Below, piece by piece: positions 4,770 to 11,704 of a stretch of DNA of 12,213 nucleotides. The position numbers and the translations under genes are program-made. Within the stretch, counting starts at the first letter, position 1, and every line of letters begins with the position of its first letter. The stretch covers positions 1-12,213 of the forward strand of contig JAQBVK010000043.1 in NCBI GenBank assembly GCA_027623585.1, given 5' to 3'. The notes beneath the pieces were generated by a model. It ran no database searches. It worked only from the letters and a program-made list of their open reading frames with translations, and was not told where the DNA came from. Source of the stretch: Planctomycetota bacterium. Lineage in GTDB: Bacteria > Planctomycetota > UBA1135.

Positions 4770-7445
4770 ATGAAGTTTTCCGCAAGTCGTTTTCTGCCGT
4801 TTCTCGGAGCGCCGGCCGCGCTTCTGACTCTCTGCGCCGCGGCCTCCGCGCAGGATCCCGATTTAGATTCGGGGCTGCCGATTCCGCCGGAGCAGGCCTG
4901 CTACGACGTGCTGACCTACGACCTCGCACTCAAGATTGATCCGGAGAAGCACAGCATCGAAGGCACGCTCGGCATGCGCGCGCGCGTCTTGCAGGCGAGC
5001 GAATCCATCCTGCTCGATCTCGACGATCGCCTGAAGGTGGCGAGCATCACGCGCGGCGAGGAGAAGCTCGACTTCACGCACGAGCACGGCCGCATCCGCA
5101 TTCGCGGACTCGCGGAGTTAGCGAAGCCTGGCGAGGTTTTCGAGTTCACGGTCGCCTACGCCGGCGTCCCGCGCGAAGCCGTCCGGCCACCTTGGGACGG
5201 CGGCTTCACTTGGTCGAAGACCGCGGCCGGCGCGCCGTGGATCGCGACCAGTTGCCAGGGCGAGGGCGCCGACCTGTGGTGGCCGTGCAAGGACCAGCCC
5301 GACGACGAGCCCGAATCCATGGACATCCGCATCACGGTGCCCGAGCCGCTGATCTGCGCGAGCAACGGACGCTTGATGAAGACCGAAGCGGCTGGCCGGG
5401 GCTGGCGCAGCTTTCATTGGCGCGTCAGCACGCCGATCAACAACTACTCGGTCGCGCTCAACATCGCGCCCTACAAGACGATCGAGGGCAAGATGAAGAG
5501 CATCGCGGGCGAGACCTTCCCGCTGATCTACTACGTGCTTCCCGAGAACTACGACAAGGGCAAGAAACTCTTCAAGGAGATCGAACTGGACCTGGCCTTC
5601 TTCGAGAGCGTGTTCGGTCCCTACCCCTTCCGCGCCGACAAGTACGGCGTCGCCGAGACGCCGCACATGGGCATGGAGCACCAAACCATCACCGCCTACG
5701 GCAACGAGTACCGCGGCAACCCCTGGGGCGACGATCAGGGCTTCGATTTCCTGCTGCACCACGAGATGGCGCACGAGTGGTGGGCGCTGCTGGTCACGGC
5801 GAAGAATTGGAACGATTTCTGGATCCACGAAGGCATCGGCACCTACGCGCAGGCGCTCTACGCGGAGCGACTGAACGGTCCGGAGGCCTACCGCCACGTG
5901 ATGGGCGAGCAGCGCCGCGGCATCGCGAATCGGGGCGCCGTCGCGCCGCGCGAACCGCGCAGCAGCCAAGAGATGTACTTCACCAGCAAGTGGGAGCAAT
6001 CACCGGCGGGCGACATTTACAACAAGGGTTCATGGATCATTCATTCCTTGCGCTACTTGCTCGGCGACGAGGCGTTCTTCCGCGTGCTGCGCCGCTTCGC
6101 CTATCCCGATCCGGCGATGGAGAAGGTCACGGACGGGAGTCAGTGCCGCTTTGCGACCACCGACGAGTTGCTCGCGATCGCGCAGAAGGAGACCGGACGC
6201 GAGTTGGCGTGGTATTGGGAGCTCTACCTGCGTCAGCCGGCGCTGCCCGAGCTGATCAGCGAAGTGAAGGGCGGTTCACTCCATCTCGCCTGGAAGACGC
6301 CGAAGGACCTGCCCTTCCCGATGCCCGTGGACGTCGAGATCGGCGGCAAGATCACCCGCGTCGAAATGCCGGACGGCGCCGGCGTGATGCCGCTCCGCGG
6401 CCGCAAGAACTACGTCCTCGACCCGCTCAACTGGACGCTGTGCCTCAGAAGTAAGCCGAGGACCGCCATGCGCTACTGGTGGGTCAATCAGAACCAAACC
6501 TACCGACAGGAAGTGTCGGGGGGATATCTCTGGTCGCCCAAACGCAACGCGAACCGCGCGCGCAACCCCTTCTACGAGACCATGCGCGAGGTGGCACCGG
6601 GGGATCTGGTGTTCTCTTTCTGCAACACGCGCATCTGCGCCGTCGGGATCGCCTGCTCCTACGCCTACGAGTGTCCGAAGCCGGAGGAGTTCGGCAGCAC
6701 CGGAAGGAATTGGGAAAGGATCGGCTGGCGCGTGGACGTGCGTTTCACGGAATTGGCGACTCTGATCCGTCCGAAGGACTGGATGGACGTCCTGCGGCCG
6801 CACCTGCCTGCGAGGTACTCGCCGCTCCAGGCCAACGGTAACGGACTCCAGGGTGTCTACCTCGCTCGCTTGCCCGAAACGTTCGCGCTCACGCTCGCCG
6901 AGTTGATCGGCGCGGAAGTCGCTGCACTCGCGCGCGCCGAACTCGTCTTTGAGGTCGATCTCCACTTGCCGGAGCAAGAGATGGTGCTGTGGGAGGATCA
7001 CCTCCGCAAGCAGATCGAAGGCGACGAATCGCTCCCGGCGACGGAGCGCCAGCAGCTGGTGATCGCGCGGCGCGGGCAAGGTCAGTTCCGCGAGGGTGTG
7101 CAGCGGCGCGAGACCCGCTGCCGCGTCACCCACGTGGACCGCGCCGAACACCTACGTGCCAGCCATTGCAAGCCCTGGCGCGACTGCGACTCGAATGCTG
7201 AGCGCCTCGACGCGAACAACGGCTTGATGCTCACGCCGAGCGTGGACCACCTCTTCGATCGCGGATTCATCTCCTTCGAGAACGACGGCCGCCTGCTGGT
7301 GTCGCCGGTGGCGCACATCCCTTCCTTGCAACGCATGGGCATCCCCGCGGAAGGCCACGACGTCGGCCGCTTCAGCACTGAGCAGGCGCGCTACCTGGAA
7401 TACCACCGCGACGCGGTACTGCTCCGCTCGCGACTCGCGGGCTAG
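4770..7445 (+). CDS. Secreted M1 zinc aminopeptidase, read through into an EVE-like/HNH nuclease
   Basis: The ATG at 4770 begins a signal peptide (Lys2, hydrophobic core, cleavage after Ala27 in ASA-Q), so it is preferred over the in-frame ATG at 4707. Residues about 28-560 are an M1 (gluzincin) peptidase. The zinc site is HEMAH (His331, Glu332, His335) plus Glu354, exactly 18 residues after His335. The exopeptidase motif is GMEH (301-304) in place of the usual GAMEN, and the transition-state Tyr417 is in DIYNKG. A C-terminal beta-rich piece ends at DPLNWTL, a typical end for such proteins. The frame then continues without a stop into residues 567-891, which are a complete EVE-like/HNH protein described separately. 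A secreted peptidase fused to a DNA-binding nuclease makes little functional sense. A TAA in another frame at 6452-6454 suggests the peptidase once ended there. The peptidase itself probably trims peptides in the periplasm. Confidence 0.85.
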   Translation: MKFSASRFLPFLGAPAALLTLCAAASAQDPDLDSGLPIPPEQACYDVLTYDLALKIDPEKHSIEGTLGMRARVLQASESILLDLDDRLKVASITRGEEKLDFTHEHGRIRIRGLAELAKPGEVFEFTVAYAGVPREAVRPPWDGGFTWSKTAAGAPWIATSCQGEGADLWWPCKDQPDDEPESMDIRITVPEPLICASNGRLMKTEAAGRGWRSFHWRVSTPINNYSVALNIAPYKTIEGKMKSIAGETFPLIYYVLPENYDKGKKLFKEIELDLAFFESVFGPYPFRADKYGVAETPHMGMEHQTITAYGNEYRGNPWGDDQGFDFLLHHEMAHEWWALLVTAKNWNDFWIHEGIGTYAQALYAERLNGPEAYRHVMGEQRRGIANRGAVAPREPRSSQEMYFTSKWEQSPAGDIYNKGSWIIHSLRYLLGDEAFFRVLRRFAYPDPAMEKVTDGSQCRFATTDELLAIAQKETGRELAWYWELYLRQPALPELISEVKGGSLHLAWKTPKDLPFPMPVDVEIGGKITRVEMPDGAGVMPLRGRKNYVLDPLNWTLCLRSKPRTAMRYWWVNQNQTYRQEVSGGYLWSPKRNANRARNPFYETMREVAPGDLVFSFCNTRICAVGIACSYAYECPKPEEFGSTGRNWERIGWRVDVRFTELATLIRPKDWMDVLRPHLPARYSPLQANGNGLQGVYLARLPETFALTLAELIGAEVAALARAELVFEVDLHLPEQEMVLWEDHLRKQIEGDESLPATERQQLVIARRGQGQFREGVQRRETRCRVTHVDRAEHLRASHCKPWRDCDSNAERLDANNGLMLTPSVDHLFDRGFISFENDGRLLVSPVAHIPSLQRMGIPAEGHDVGRFSTEQARYLEYHRDAVLLRSRLAG
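6458..6462 (+). promoter_or_regulatory. Ribosome-binding-like GAGGA before the internal ATG of the EVE-HNH gene
   Basis: GAGGA sits five bases upstream of ATG 6468. Because most starts in this window lack such a sequence, it supports independent translation of the nuclease even though the frame is open from the peptidase. Confidence 0.45.
6468..7445 (+). CDS. EVE-like (PUA-type) plus HNH_2 endonuclease, internal start within the fused frame
   Basis: Read from the internal ATG at 6468 this is a complete 325-residue protein. Residues 1-25 (RYWWVNQNQTYRQE, then GGYLWSPK) and the block ending in GWRVDVRF are typical of an EVE/PUA-like domain, a fold that often reads modified DNA bases. After a helical linker and an ARRGQGQFR segment, the HNH_2-type nuclease runs from Cys218 through SHCKPW (His233) to NNGLMLTP and the DHLFDRG block (Asn251, His261). 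GAGGA at 6458-6462 stands five bases before this ATG, a better ribosome site than most genes here have. I infer a modification-dependent or defence nuclease; target and cut have not been shown for this protein. The TAG stop lies in a CTAG palindrome shared with hicA on the other strand. Confidence 0.7.
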   Translation: MRYWWVNQNQTYRQEVSGGYLWSPKRNANRARNPFYETMREVAPGDLVFSFCNTRICAVGIACSYAYECPKPEEFGSTGRNWERIGWRVDVRFTELATLIRPKDWMDVLRPHLPARYSPLQANGNGLQGVYLARLPETFALTLAELIGAEVAALARAELVFEVDLHLPEQEMVLWEDHLRKQIEGDESLPATERQQLVIARRGQGQFREGVQRRETRCRVTHVDRAEHLRASHCKPWRDCDSNAERLDANNGLMLTPSVDHLFDRGFISFENDGRLLVSPVAHIPSLQRMGIPAEGHDVGRFSTEQARYLEYHRDAVLLRSRLAG

Positions 7446-7669
7446 AGGACGCGCAGGAGTGCTTCCCGGCTCAGCTCGCAGTCGCGCAAGATCTTGCTCA
7501 AGAGCCCTGGTCCGAGCGACTCACCACGATGAATCGGTACCACCGTCGCGCGACCGTCGGCGTGTCGGAGGAAATGATGGCTGCCTCGAATGCGGATCGT
7601 CTAGAAGCCGTGATGACGAAGCCCTGCAAGGACCTGCGCTCCAGTGAGCGCCGGAGTGCGCGGATTCAA
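7442..7669 (-). pseudogene. hicA: HicA-family toxin gene with in-frame amber codon
   Basis: Reading the minus strand from the TTG at 7669 gives a 75-codon HicA-like sequence interrupted by one TAG at 7603-7601 (codon 23). Before it stands the first helix (LTGAQVLAGLRHHGF). After it come TIRIRGSHHFLRH with the catalytic His of the family in the GSHH motif, then VVPIHRGESLGPGLLSKILRD, the last strand and helix. Active HicA is a small double-stranded-RNA-binding-fold mRNA interferase that cuts mRNA in the cytoplasm. The residue after GF is commonly acidic in relatives, so GAG-to-TAG is a simple explanation. TTG overlaps the hicB stop as TTGA. No plausible start exists just after the TAG, so the toxin is probably dead unless the codon is suppressed or is a sequencing error. 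Confidence 0.72.
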
Positions 7670-7878
7670 GCGACGCGCAGCCGCTGGATGCCGACGAACT
7701 CGAGCTGCTCCGGCTCCTCGCCGCGCGTCTCGTGGCAAAGGAGGACGGCTTCCTTGATGCGTACCATGAGCTCATCCATGGAGCGCGCCTGCGTGTGGCA
7801 GCCAGGGAGTGCAGGTACGGACGCCACCAGGATGCCCTCGGCATCCCGCTCGATGATGACGTCGTAGTCTCTCGCCAT
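7666..7878 (-). CDS. hicB: HicB-family antitoxin
   Basis: The 70-residue product from the ATG at 7878 has the compact HicB (UPF0150-type) fold: the DYDVIIERDAEGILVASVPALPGCHTQA stretch (with the ASVPALPGCHTQ core), a helix (MDELMVRIKEAVLLC) and a final strand (LEFVGIQRLRV). It should bind and mask HicA. No C-terminal helix-turn-helix or ribbon-helix-helix extension is present, so any autoregulation would need another mode of DNA binding. The frame is open upstream to an ATG at 7935, but that would start within or before the candidate promoter, and the family begins near MARDYD. Order is antitoxin first, toxin second. The antitoxin is intact while the toxin carries an amber codon, as expected after selection against toxicity. 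Confidence 0.82.
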   Translation of the reverse strand: MARDYDVIIERDAEGILVASVPALPGCHTQARSMDELMVRIKEAVLLCHETRGEEPEQLEFVGIQRLRVA

Positions 7879-7910
7879 GTCGCCGTGGCCGACAGCGCCG
7901 ACCATCCCCA

Positions 7911-7916
7911 ATTCTA
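7911..7916 (-). promoter_or_regulatory. Candidate -10 element (TAGAAT) for hicBA
   Basis: On the minus strand TAGAAT lies 32 bases before the hicB ATG at 7878. It directly abuts a 10-base palindrome. No clear -35 box is seen. The same hexamer precedes the lipoprotein and dehydrogenase genes. Confidence 0.4.
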
Positions 7917-7925
7917 TCCTAGGAT
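7916..7925. repeat. Perfect 10-base palindrome ATCCTAGGAT, possible operator
   Basis: ATCCTAGGAT equals its own reverse complement and touches the candidate hicBA -10 element. Toxin-antitoxin loci are usually repressed by their own complex binding palindromes at the promoter. This HicB lacks an obvious DNA-binding domain, so the operator reading is tentative. Confidence 0.35.
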
Positions 7926-8044
7926 TGTCCTGCATTGCAGAGAGAAAGACGCCGGGTCGGTGGCACGGTTACCGCCAAGCTGAGCAGAGTCCAGGTGCCC
8001 ACCGATCTCGGCGCTGGGACCGCGTCGGCATCGACGGGGTGGTT

Positions 8045-8706
8045 TCATGACCCGAAATTGAAAGTCTTGATGAATCTCCGCAGCTCCTTGACGACAAAGT
8101 CAGTCAATCCGTTGCCCAGAATCACTTCTGAGAACCCCGCGTGGCTCCTAATCTCGAGTCCATGCCCTCCGAAGGCGGCCAGCAGAGACGCACGGAGATC
8201 CTCATTCTGGTTCGTGCTCTCGATCTCTCCCTCCATCGAGTCGTGCACAAGTATATTCCGGAGGTCTACCAGGGCTTTCATCGATTTCCAGGACTCACCT
8301 GTCCTCTTGACTCGCTCATGATCTACTCGCTCAAGGTACTTATGATCCGGCTCCTTGTCCCCCCGCCCTCTCCGGCCGAAATCAAGTGTTCTGCGCGGCG
8401 ACTCAACACCAGACCAAGAATGCGGCGCACTACTCCTATGACCGAGAGGCGTAACTCTGTGGAGAACGCACGGAGCGTTGGTAGTTCGTCCTCGAATTCA
8501 CTCTGACGTGCTTCACCCGATGGGTCGATGATGTTCAAGTCCGCGAGCCTCGTCATCAACCTTGACTCATGATCCAAAACGATCGACTCGATCGCTTTAC
8601 TCAGCTTGACGAGGACCCATACCTCATCCTCGATCAAGTCCTTTTCTGTGTACGTGCCCGCGAGGAGGGCCTTCCTAATGAGGTCCGGGTCTTGACCGTC
8701 GGCCAC
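8045..8706 (-). pseudogene. HEPN-like protein gene split by a one-base frameshift in a homopolymer
   Basis: The minus strand begins with GTG at 8706, one base after the dehydrogenase stop. The first frame runs about 127 codons to a TAG at 8325-8323; a second frame is open across the junction and ends at 8047-8045. Adding one G to the G6 run (plus strand C6, 8359-8364) joins them into a single 220-residue protein. The first half is helical (EVWVLVKLSKAIESIVL, then FSTELRLSVIGVVRRILGLV). The second half has DLRNILVHD, an R-x4-H motif (Arg about 150, His about 155) like that of HEPN ribonucleases. It ends in charged, helical sequence. HEPN proteins are often toxins or RNA-cutting defence effectors; assignment to a named HEPN family is not possible here. 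Base composition is clearly less GC-rich than the neighbours (two 60-base lines counted by hand give about 48% and 55%), suggesting transfer. Confidence 0.6.
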
Positions 8707-8707
8707 A

Positions 8708-9901
8708 CTACCCCCCGTACGCCGCAATCCCCGTCAGCGCCTGGCCGAGGATCAGGCCGTGCACCTCGTGGGTGCCTTCGTAGGTCAGGACCGTCTCCAA
8801 GTTGCACATGTGGCGGCCGGCACGGTACTCGAGGGTGATGCCGTTCGCGCCGAGCAACGTGCGGCACTCGCGGCTGATCTGTAGCGCCATGTACACGTTG
8901 TTGCGCTTGGCCATGCTGACCATCTGCGGCTTCATGGTGCCCTCGTCCTTCATGCGGCCGAGCCGCAGCACCAAGAGTTGCGCTTTGGTGATCTCGGTCG
9001 CCATGTCGGCGAGCTTGGTCTGCGTGATCTGGAAGCGCGCCAGCGGCCCGCCGTGGATCTCGCGCTGCAGCGTGTAGGACAGAGCCTCCTGGAAGCAATC
9101 CTGCGCCGCGCCGAGCGCGCCCCACGCAATCCCGTAGCGCGCCTGCGTCAGGCACATCAGCGCCGACTTCAGGTCCTGCGTGTTCGGCAGCCGATTCGAT
9201 TCCGGCACGCGCACCTTGTCGCAGATGATCTCGCTCGTCACCGAACAACGCAGCGACCACTTGTGCTTGGTCTCGGGCGCGCTGAAGCCCTTCCGGTCCG
9301 CTTCGACCAGGAAGGCCTGCATCACCCCTTCCTCATCCTTGGCCCAGAAGATGCTGACGTCGGCCTGGGTGCCGTTCGTGATCCACATCTTCTGCCCGTC
9401 GAGGATCCATTCATCGCCGGATTTCCGCGCGCGCGCGCGCATCCCGCCGGGGTTGCTGCCGAAGTCGGGCTCAGTCAAACCGAAGGCGCCAATCTTCTTG
9501 CCGCTCGCGAGTTGCGGCAGCCAATGCTGCTTCTGCTCCTCGCTGCCGAAGGTGAAGATCGGGTACATCACCAGCGCGCCCTGCACGCTCATGAAGGAGC
9601 GGATCCCGGAATCCACGCGCTCAATCTCCTGGCAGATCAATCCGTACTGCACCGAGTTCATGCCGAGGCCTCCGTAAGCCTCCGGAATCGTCGGCCCGAG
9701 CAAACCCATCTCGCCGAACTCCGGCGACAACTCTTTCGGAAAAGTTCCGGCCTCCCAGTGCTCGGCCACGATCGGTTGCAGTCGTTCCGCCGCCCACGCG
9801 CGCACCTCGTCGCGAATCGCGCGCTCCTCCTCGGAGAGCAGATCATCGATGCGGAAGAAGTCGAGTTCGGCGCGGACGCGATCGGCGAGGGCAGGATTCA
9901 T
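8708..9901 (-). CDS. Acyl-CoA dehydrogenase, glutaryl-CoA dehydrogenase type
   Basis: This is a 397-residue FAD enzyme, a normal length for bacterial glutaryl-CoA dehydrogenase, which oxidises and decarboxylates glutaryl-CoA to crotonyl-CoA in lysine/tryptophan breakdown. The order of blocks matches that enzyme: SGIRSFMSVQ with Arg101 and Ser105 (equivalent to the substrate-binding Arg and Ser of human GCDH), GAFGLTEPDFGSNP, KMWITNG, KWSLRCSVTSEI, ARYGIAWGALGAA, and the catalytic base Glu375 in TYEGTHEVHGLILGQALTG. The usual Arg-x-Gln-Phe-Gly motif reads REIHGG here. Substrate is inferred from the Arg/Ser pair; another short-chain acyl-CoA remains possible. The ATG at 9901 has no clear ribosome site. 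The gene is divergent from metG, and the HEPN-like gene starts one base after its stop. Confidence 0.85.
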   Translation of the reverse strand: MNPALADRVRAELDFFRIDDLLSEEERAIRDEVRAWAAERLQPIVAEHWEAGTFPKELSPEFGEMGLLGPTIPEAYGGLGMNSVQYGLICQEIERVDSGIRSFMSVQGALVMYPIFTFGSEEQKQHWLPQLASGKKIGAFGLTEPDFGSNPGGMRARARKSGDEWILDGQKMWITNGTQADVSIFWAKDEEGVMQAFLVEADRKGFSAPETKHKWSLRCSVTSEIICDKVRVPESNRLPNTQDLKSALMCLTQARYGIAWGALGAAQDCFQEALSYTLQREIHGGPLARFQITQTKLADMATEITKAQLLVLRLGRMKDEGTMKPQMVSMAKRNNVYMALQISRECRTLLGANGITLEYRAGRHMCNLETVLTYEGTHEVHGLILGQALTGIAAYGG

Positions 9902-9929
9902 GGCGGCTGTCGGGAAGACCCGGACCCTC

Positions 9930-9936
9930 TATTCTA
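9930..9936. promoter_or_regulatory. Divergent overlapping -10-like element (TATTCTA / TAGAATA)
   Basis: The 44-base gap between the two divergent starts contains TATTCT on the plus strand and TAGAAT on the minus strand, on overlapping bases. The minus copy lies 29 bases before the dehydrogenase ATG. The plus copy is only ten bases before the metG ATG, which would give a leaderless or nearly leaderless metG mRNA. No -35 box is evident. Confidence 0.35.
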
Positions 9937-9945
9937 AGGCACCGA

Positions 9946-11703
9946 ATGGCGCGCTTCCTGGTCACCTCCGCGCTCCCCTACGCCAACGGGCCGATCCATT
10001 TCGGCCACGTCGCCGGCGCGTATCTGCCTGCCGACGTGTTCGTGCGCTGGGCGCGCATGGCAGGCCACGCCGTGCTCTACGTGTGCGGCACCGACGAATA
10101 CGGAGTCGCGATCACGCTCAAGGCGGAGCAGGCCGGCGTCGGCTACCGCGAGTACGTCGACCGTTGGCACGCCGAGATCAAGGCGCTCTTCGATCGCTTC
10201 GGGATCCGCTTCGACGTCTGGTCCGGCACCGCGCGCTGCCCCTACCACACCCAGTTGGCGCAGCAATTCTTCGCAACCCTGCTCGCGCGCGGACTGGTGT
10301 TCGAGCAGGTCGAAGAGCAGTGGTTCAGCGAGGCCGCGCAGCGCTTTTTGCCGGACCGCTACCTGCAGGGCCGCTGCCCGGAGTGCGGTTTCGAGAAGGC
10401 GCGCGGCGACGAATGCCCGCAGTGCGGCGCCTGGATCGACGCGCGCAAACTCATCGAGCCGATCTCCCTGGTGGACGGCTCGCGCCCGGTGCTCAAGGCG
10501 ACGCGCCACTGGCATCTGGACCTGCCGCAAATTCTGCAGCAAGGACTCGGCGATTGGTACGCGCGCAAGAAGGCCGCCGGCGACTGGAAACCGAACGTGG
10601 ACGGCTACGTCCAGGCGATGCTCGCCGATCTCAAGTCCCGCCCGATCACGCGCGACTTGCCGTGGGGCGTGCCCTTGCCCGAAGGCGTCACGGACGACCT
10701 CGGCAAGGTGCTCTACGTTTGGTTCGATGCGCCGATCGGATACGTCAGCGCCACCGCCGAGTGGTGTGCGCGCGTCCACAACGATCCGGAGCGCTGGCGC
10801 GACTGGTGGCAGGATCCGGAAGTGCGGTTGGTGCACTTCATCGGCAAGGACAACATTGCATTCCACGTCGTGGTGTTCCCTGCGATGCTGCTCGGGCAGG
10901 CGGATTCCTGGGAAGGGCGCGAATTCGTGCTTCCGACCGCAGTTCCGGCCAACGAGTTCTACAACCTGCAAGGGCGGAAGTTCAACACCAGCGCCGGTTG
11001 GCACCTCGACAACGACGATTTCTTCTCGAAGTACGAGGCGGACGTCGCGCGTTTCCATCTGATGCTCTCGGCACCGGAGACGGCGGACAGCGAGTTCACC
11101 TGGCAGGAGTTCCAGAACACCAACAATGCGCTCTTGGCCGACAAGATCGGTAACCTCATGAGCCGCGTGCTGAAGTTTGCGATCAGCCGCTGCGGCGGAG
11201 TGGTGCCGGCAACGACGGGCGCACCCGTGGCGCATCCGTCGCTGGCCGACGCGGATCTAGCCTTCGAGCGTGTCGGCAAACACTTCGAGCACTATGAATT
11301 GCGCAAGGCGGCGCAAGCCCTCGTGGCGGGAGCCGCAGCGCTCAACGTGTACTTCGATGAGCGCGCGCCGTGGAAGCTGGCCAAGAGTGAGGCCGCCGAG
11401 GATCGCGCGGCGCTCGGCGAGTGCGTGGAGCGCGCGTTGGCCTACCTCGAACTTCTTTCGCGCCGGATCGCACCCGCTTGCCCTGAGGTCGCCTTGCGCA
11501 TGCGCAAGATGCTCGGCGCGGCCGCGGATCCGGGACAAGCCGGGATCTGGGGGGAGGAAGCCGCAGGCCACCCGCCGGCCCGACTGAAGTCGGGCATGAC
11601 GTTAGGAGAGCCGGGGATCTTGTTCGGCAAGATCGAAGACGCGCAGATCGCGGCCGAAGTCGCGGCGCTCGAAGAGCGCGCTCAGGCCTCCGGGGTCCTC
11701 TGA
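9946..11703 (+). CDS. metG: Methionine-tRNA ligase
   Basis: The enzyme charges tRNA-Met with methionine in the cytoplasm. The 585-residue protein is a class I synthetase. The HIGH motif appears as HFGH (residues 18-21) in the opening TSALPYANGPIHFGH block. A zinc knuckle is formed by Cys144, Cys147, Cys157 and Cys160. The catalytic VWFDAPIGY and FIGKDNIAFH blocks are intact. The KMSKS loop reads KFNTS (345-349), so its second Lys is replaced by Thr; I recall FSTS-type loops in related phyla, so this need not mean loss of activity. The anticodon-binding helical domain follows, with NLMSRVLKF and the ERAPWKLAK helix. There is no C-terminal tRNA-binding EMAP/Trbp111-type domain. The stop lies one base from the convergent HU stop. 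Confidence 0.96.
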   Translation: MARFLVTSALPYANGPIHFGHVAGAYLPADVFVRWARMAGHAVLYVCGTDEYGVAITLKAEQAGVGYREYVDRWHAEIKALFDRFGIRFDVWSGTARCPYHTQLAQQFFATLLARGLVFEQVEEQWFSEAAQRFLPDRYLQGRCPECGFEKARGDECPQCGAWIDARKLIEPISLVDGSRPVLKATRHWHLDLPQILQQGLGDWYARKKAAGDWKPNVDGYVQAMLADLKSRPITRDLPWGVPLPEGVTDDLGKVLYVWFDAPIGYVSATAEWCARVHNDPERWRDWWQDPEVRLVHFIGKDNIAFHVVVFPAMLLGQADSWEGREFVLPTAVPANEFYNLQGRKFNTSAGWHLDNDDFFSKYEADVARFHLMLSAPETADSEFTWQEFQNTNNALLADKIGNLMSRVLKFAISRCGGVVPATTGAPVAHPSLADADLAFERVGKHFEHYELRKAAQALVAGAAALNVYFDERAPWKLAKSEAAEDRAALGECVERALAYLELLSRRIAPACPEVALRMRKMLGAAADPGQAGIWGEEAAGHPPARLKSGMTLGEPGILFGKIEDAQIAAEVAALEERAQASGVL

Positions 11704-11704
11704 A

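Noticed and set aside
5118..5999. Long minus-strand frame of 293 codons opposite the peptidase
   Set aside because: It is a shadow of a GC-rich coding strand, full of Arg/Ala/Val/Leu without any recognisable domain.
7529..7867. Plus-strand frame of 112 codons across the hicBA region
   Set aside because: HicB and HicA motifs are clear on the minus strand; this frame shows no family pattern.
9427..9440. Alternating CG run as a possible Z-DNA or repeat element
   Set aside because: It encodes Arg-Ala-Arg-Ala in the dehydrogenase and is explained by high-GC codon use.
9934..11235. Minus-strand frame of 433 codons opposite metG
   Set aside because: metG is unmistakable on the plus strand; the opposite frame has no family features and arises from codon bias.
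11578..11595. Perfect 8-base inverted repeat (GCCCGACT/AGTCGGGC) as a terminator
   Set aside because: It lies inside metG more than 100 bases before the stop and has no T-run, so it is probably incidental or part of a variable linker.
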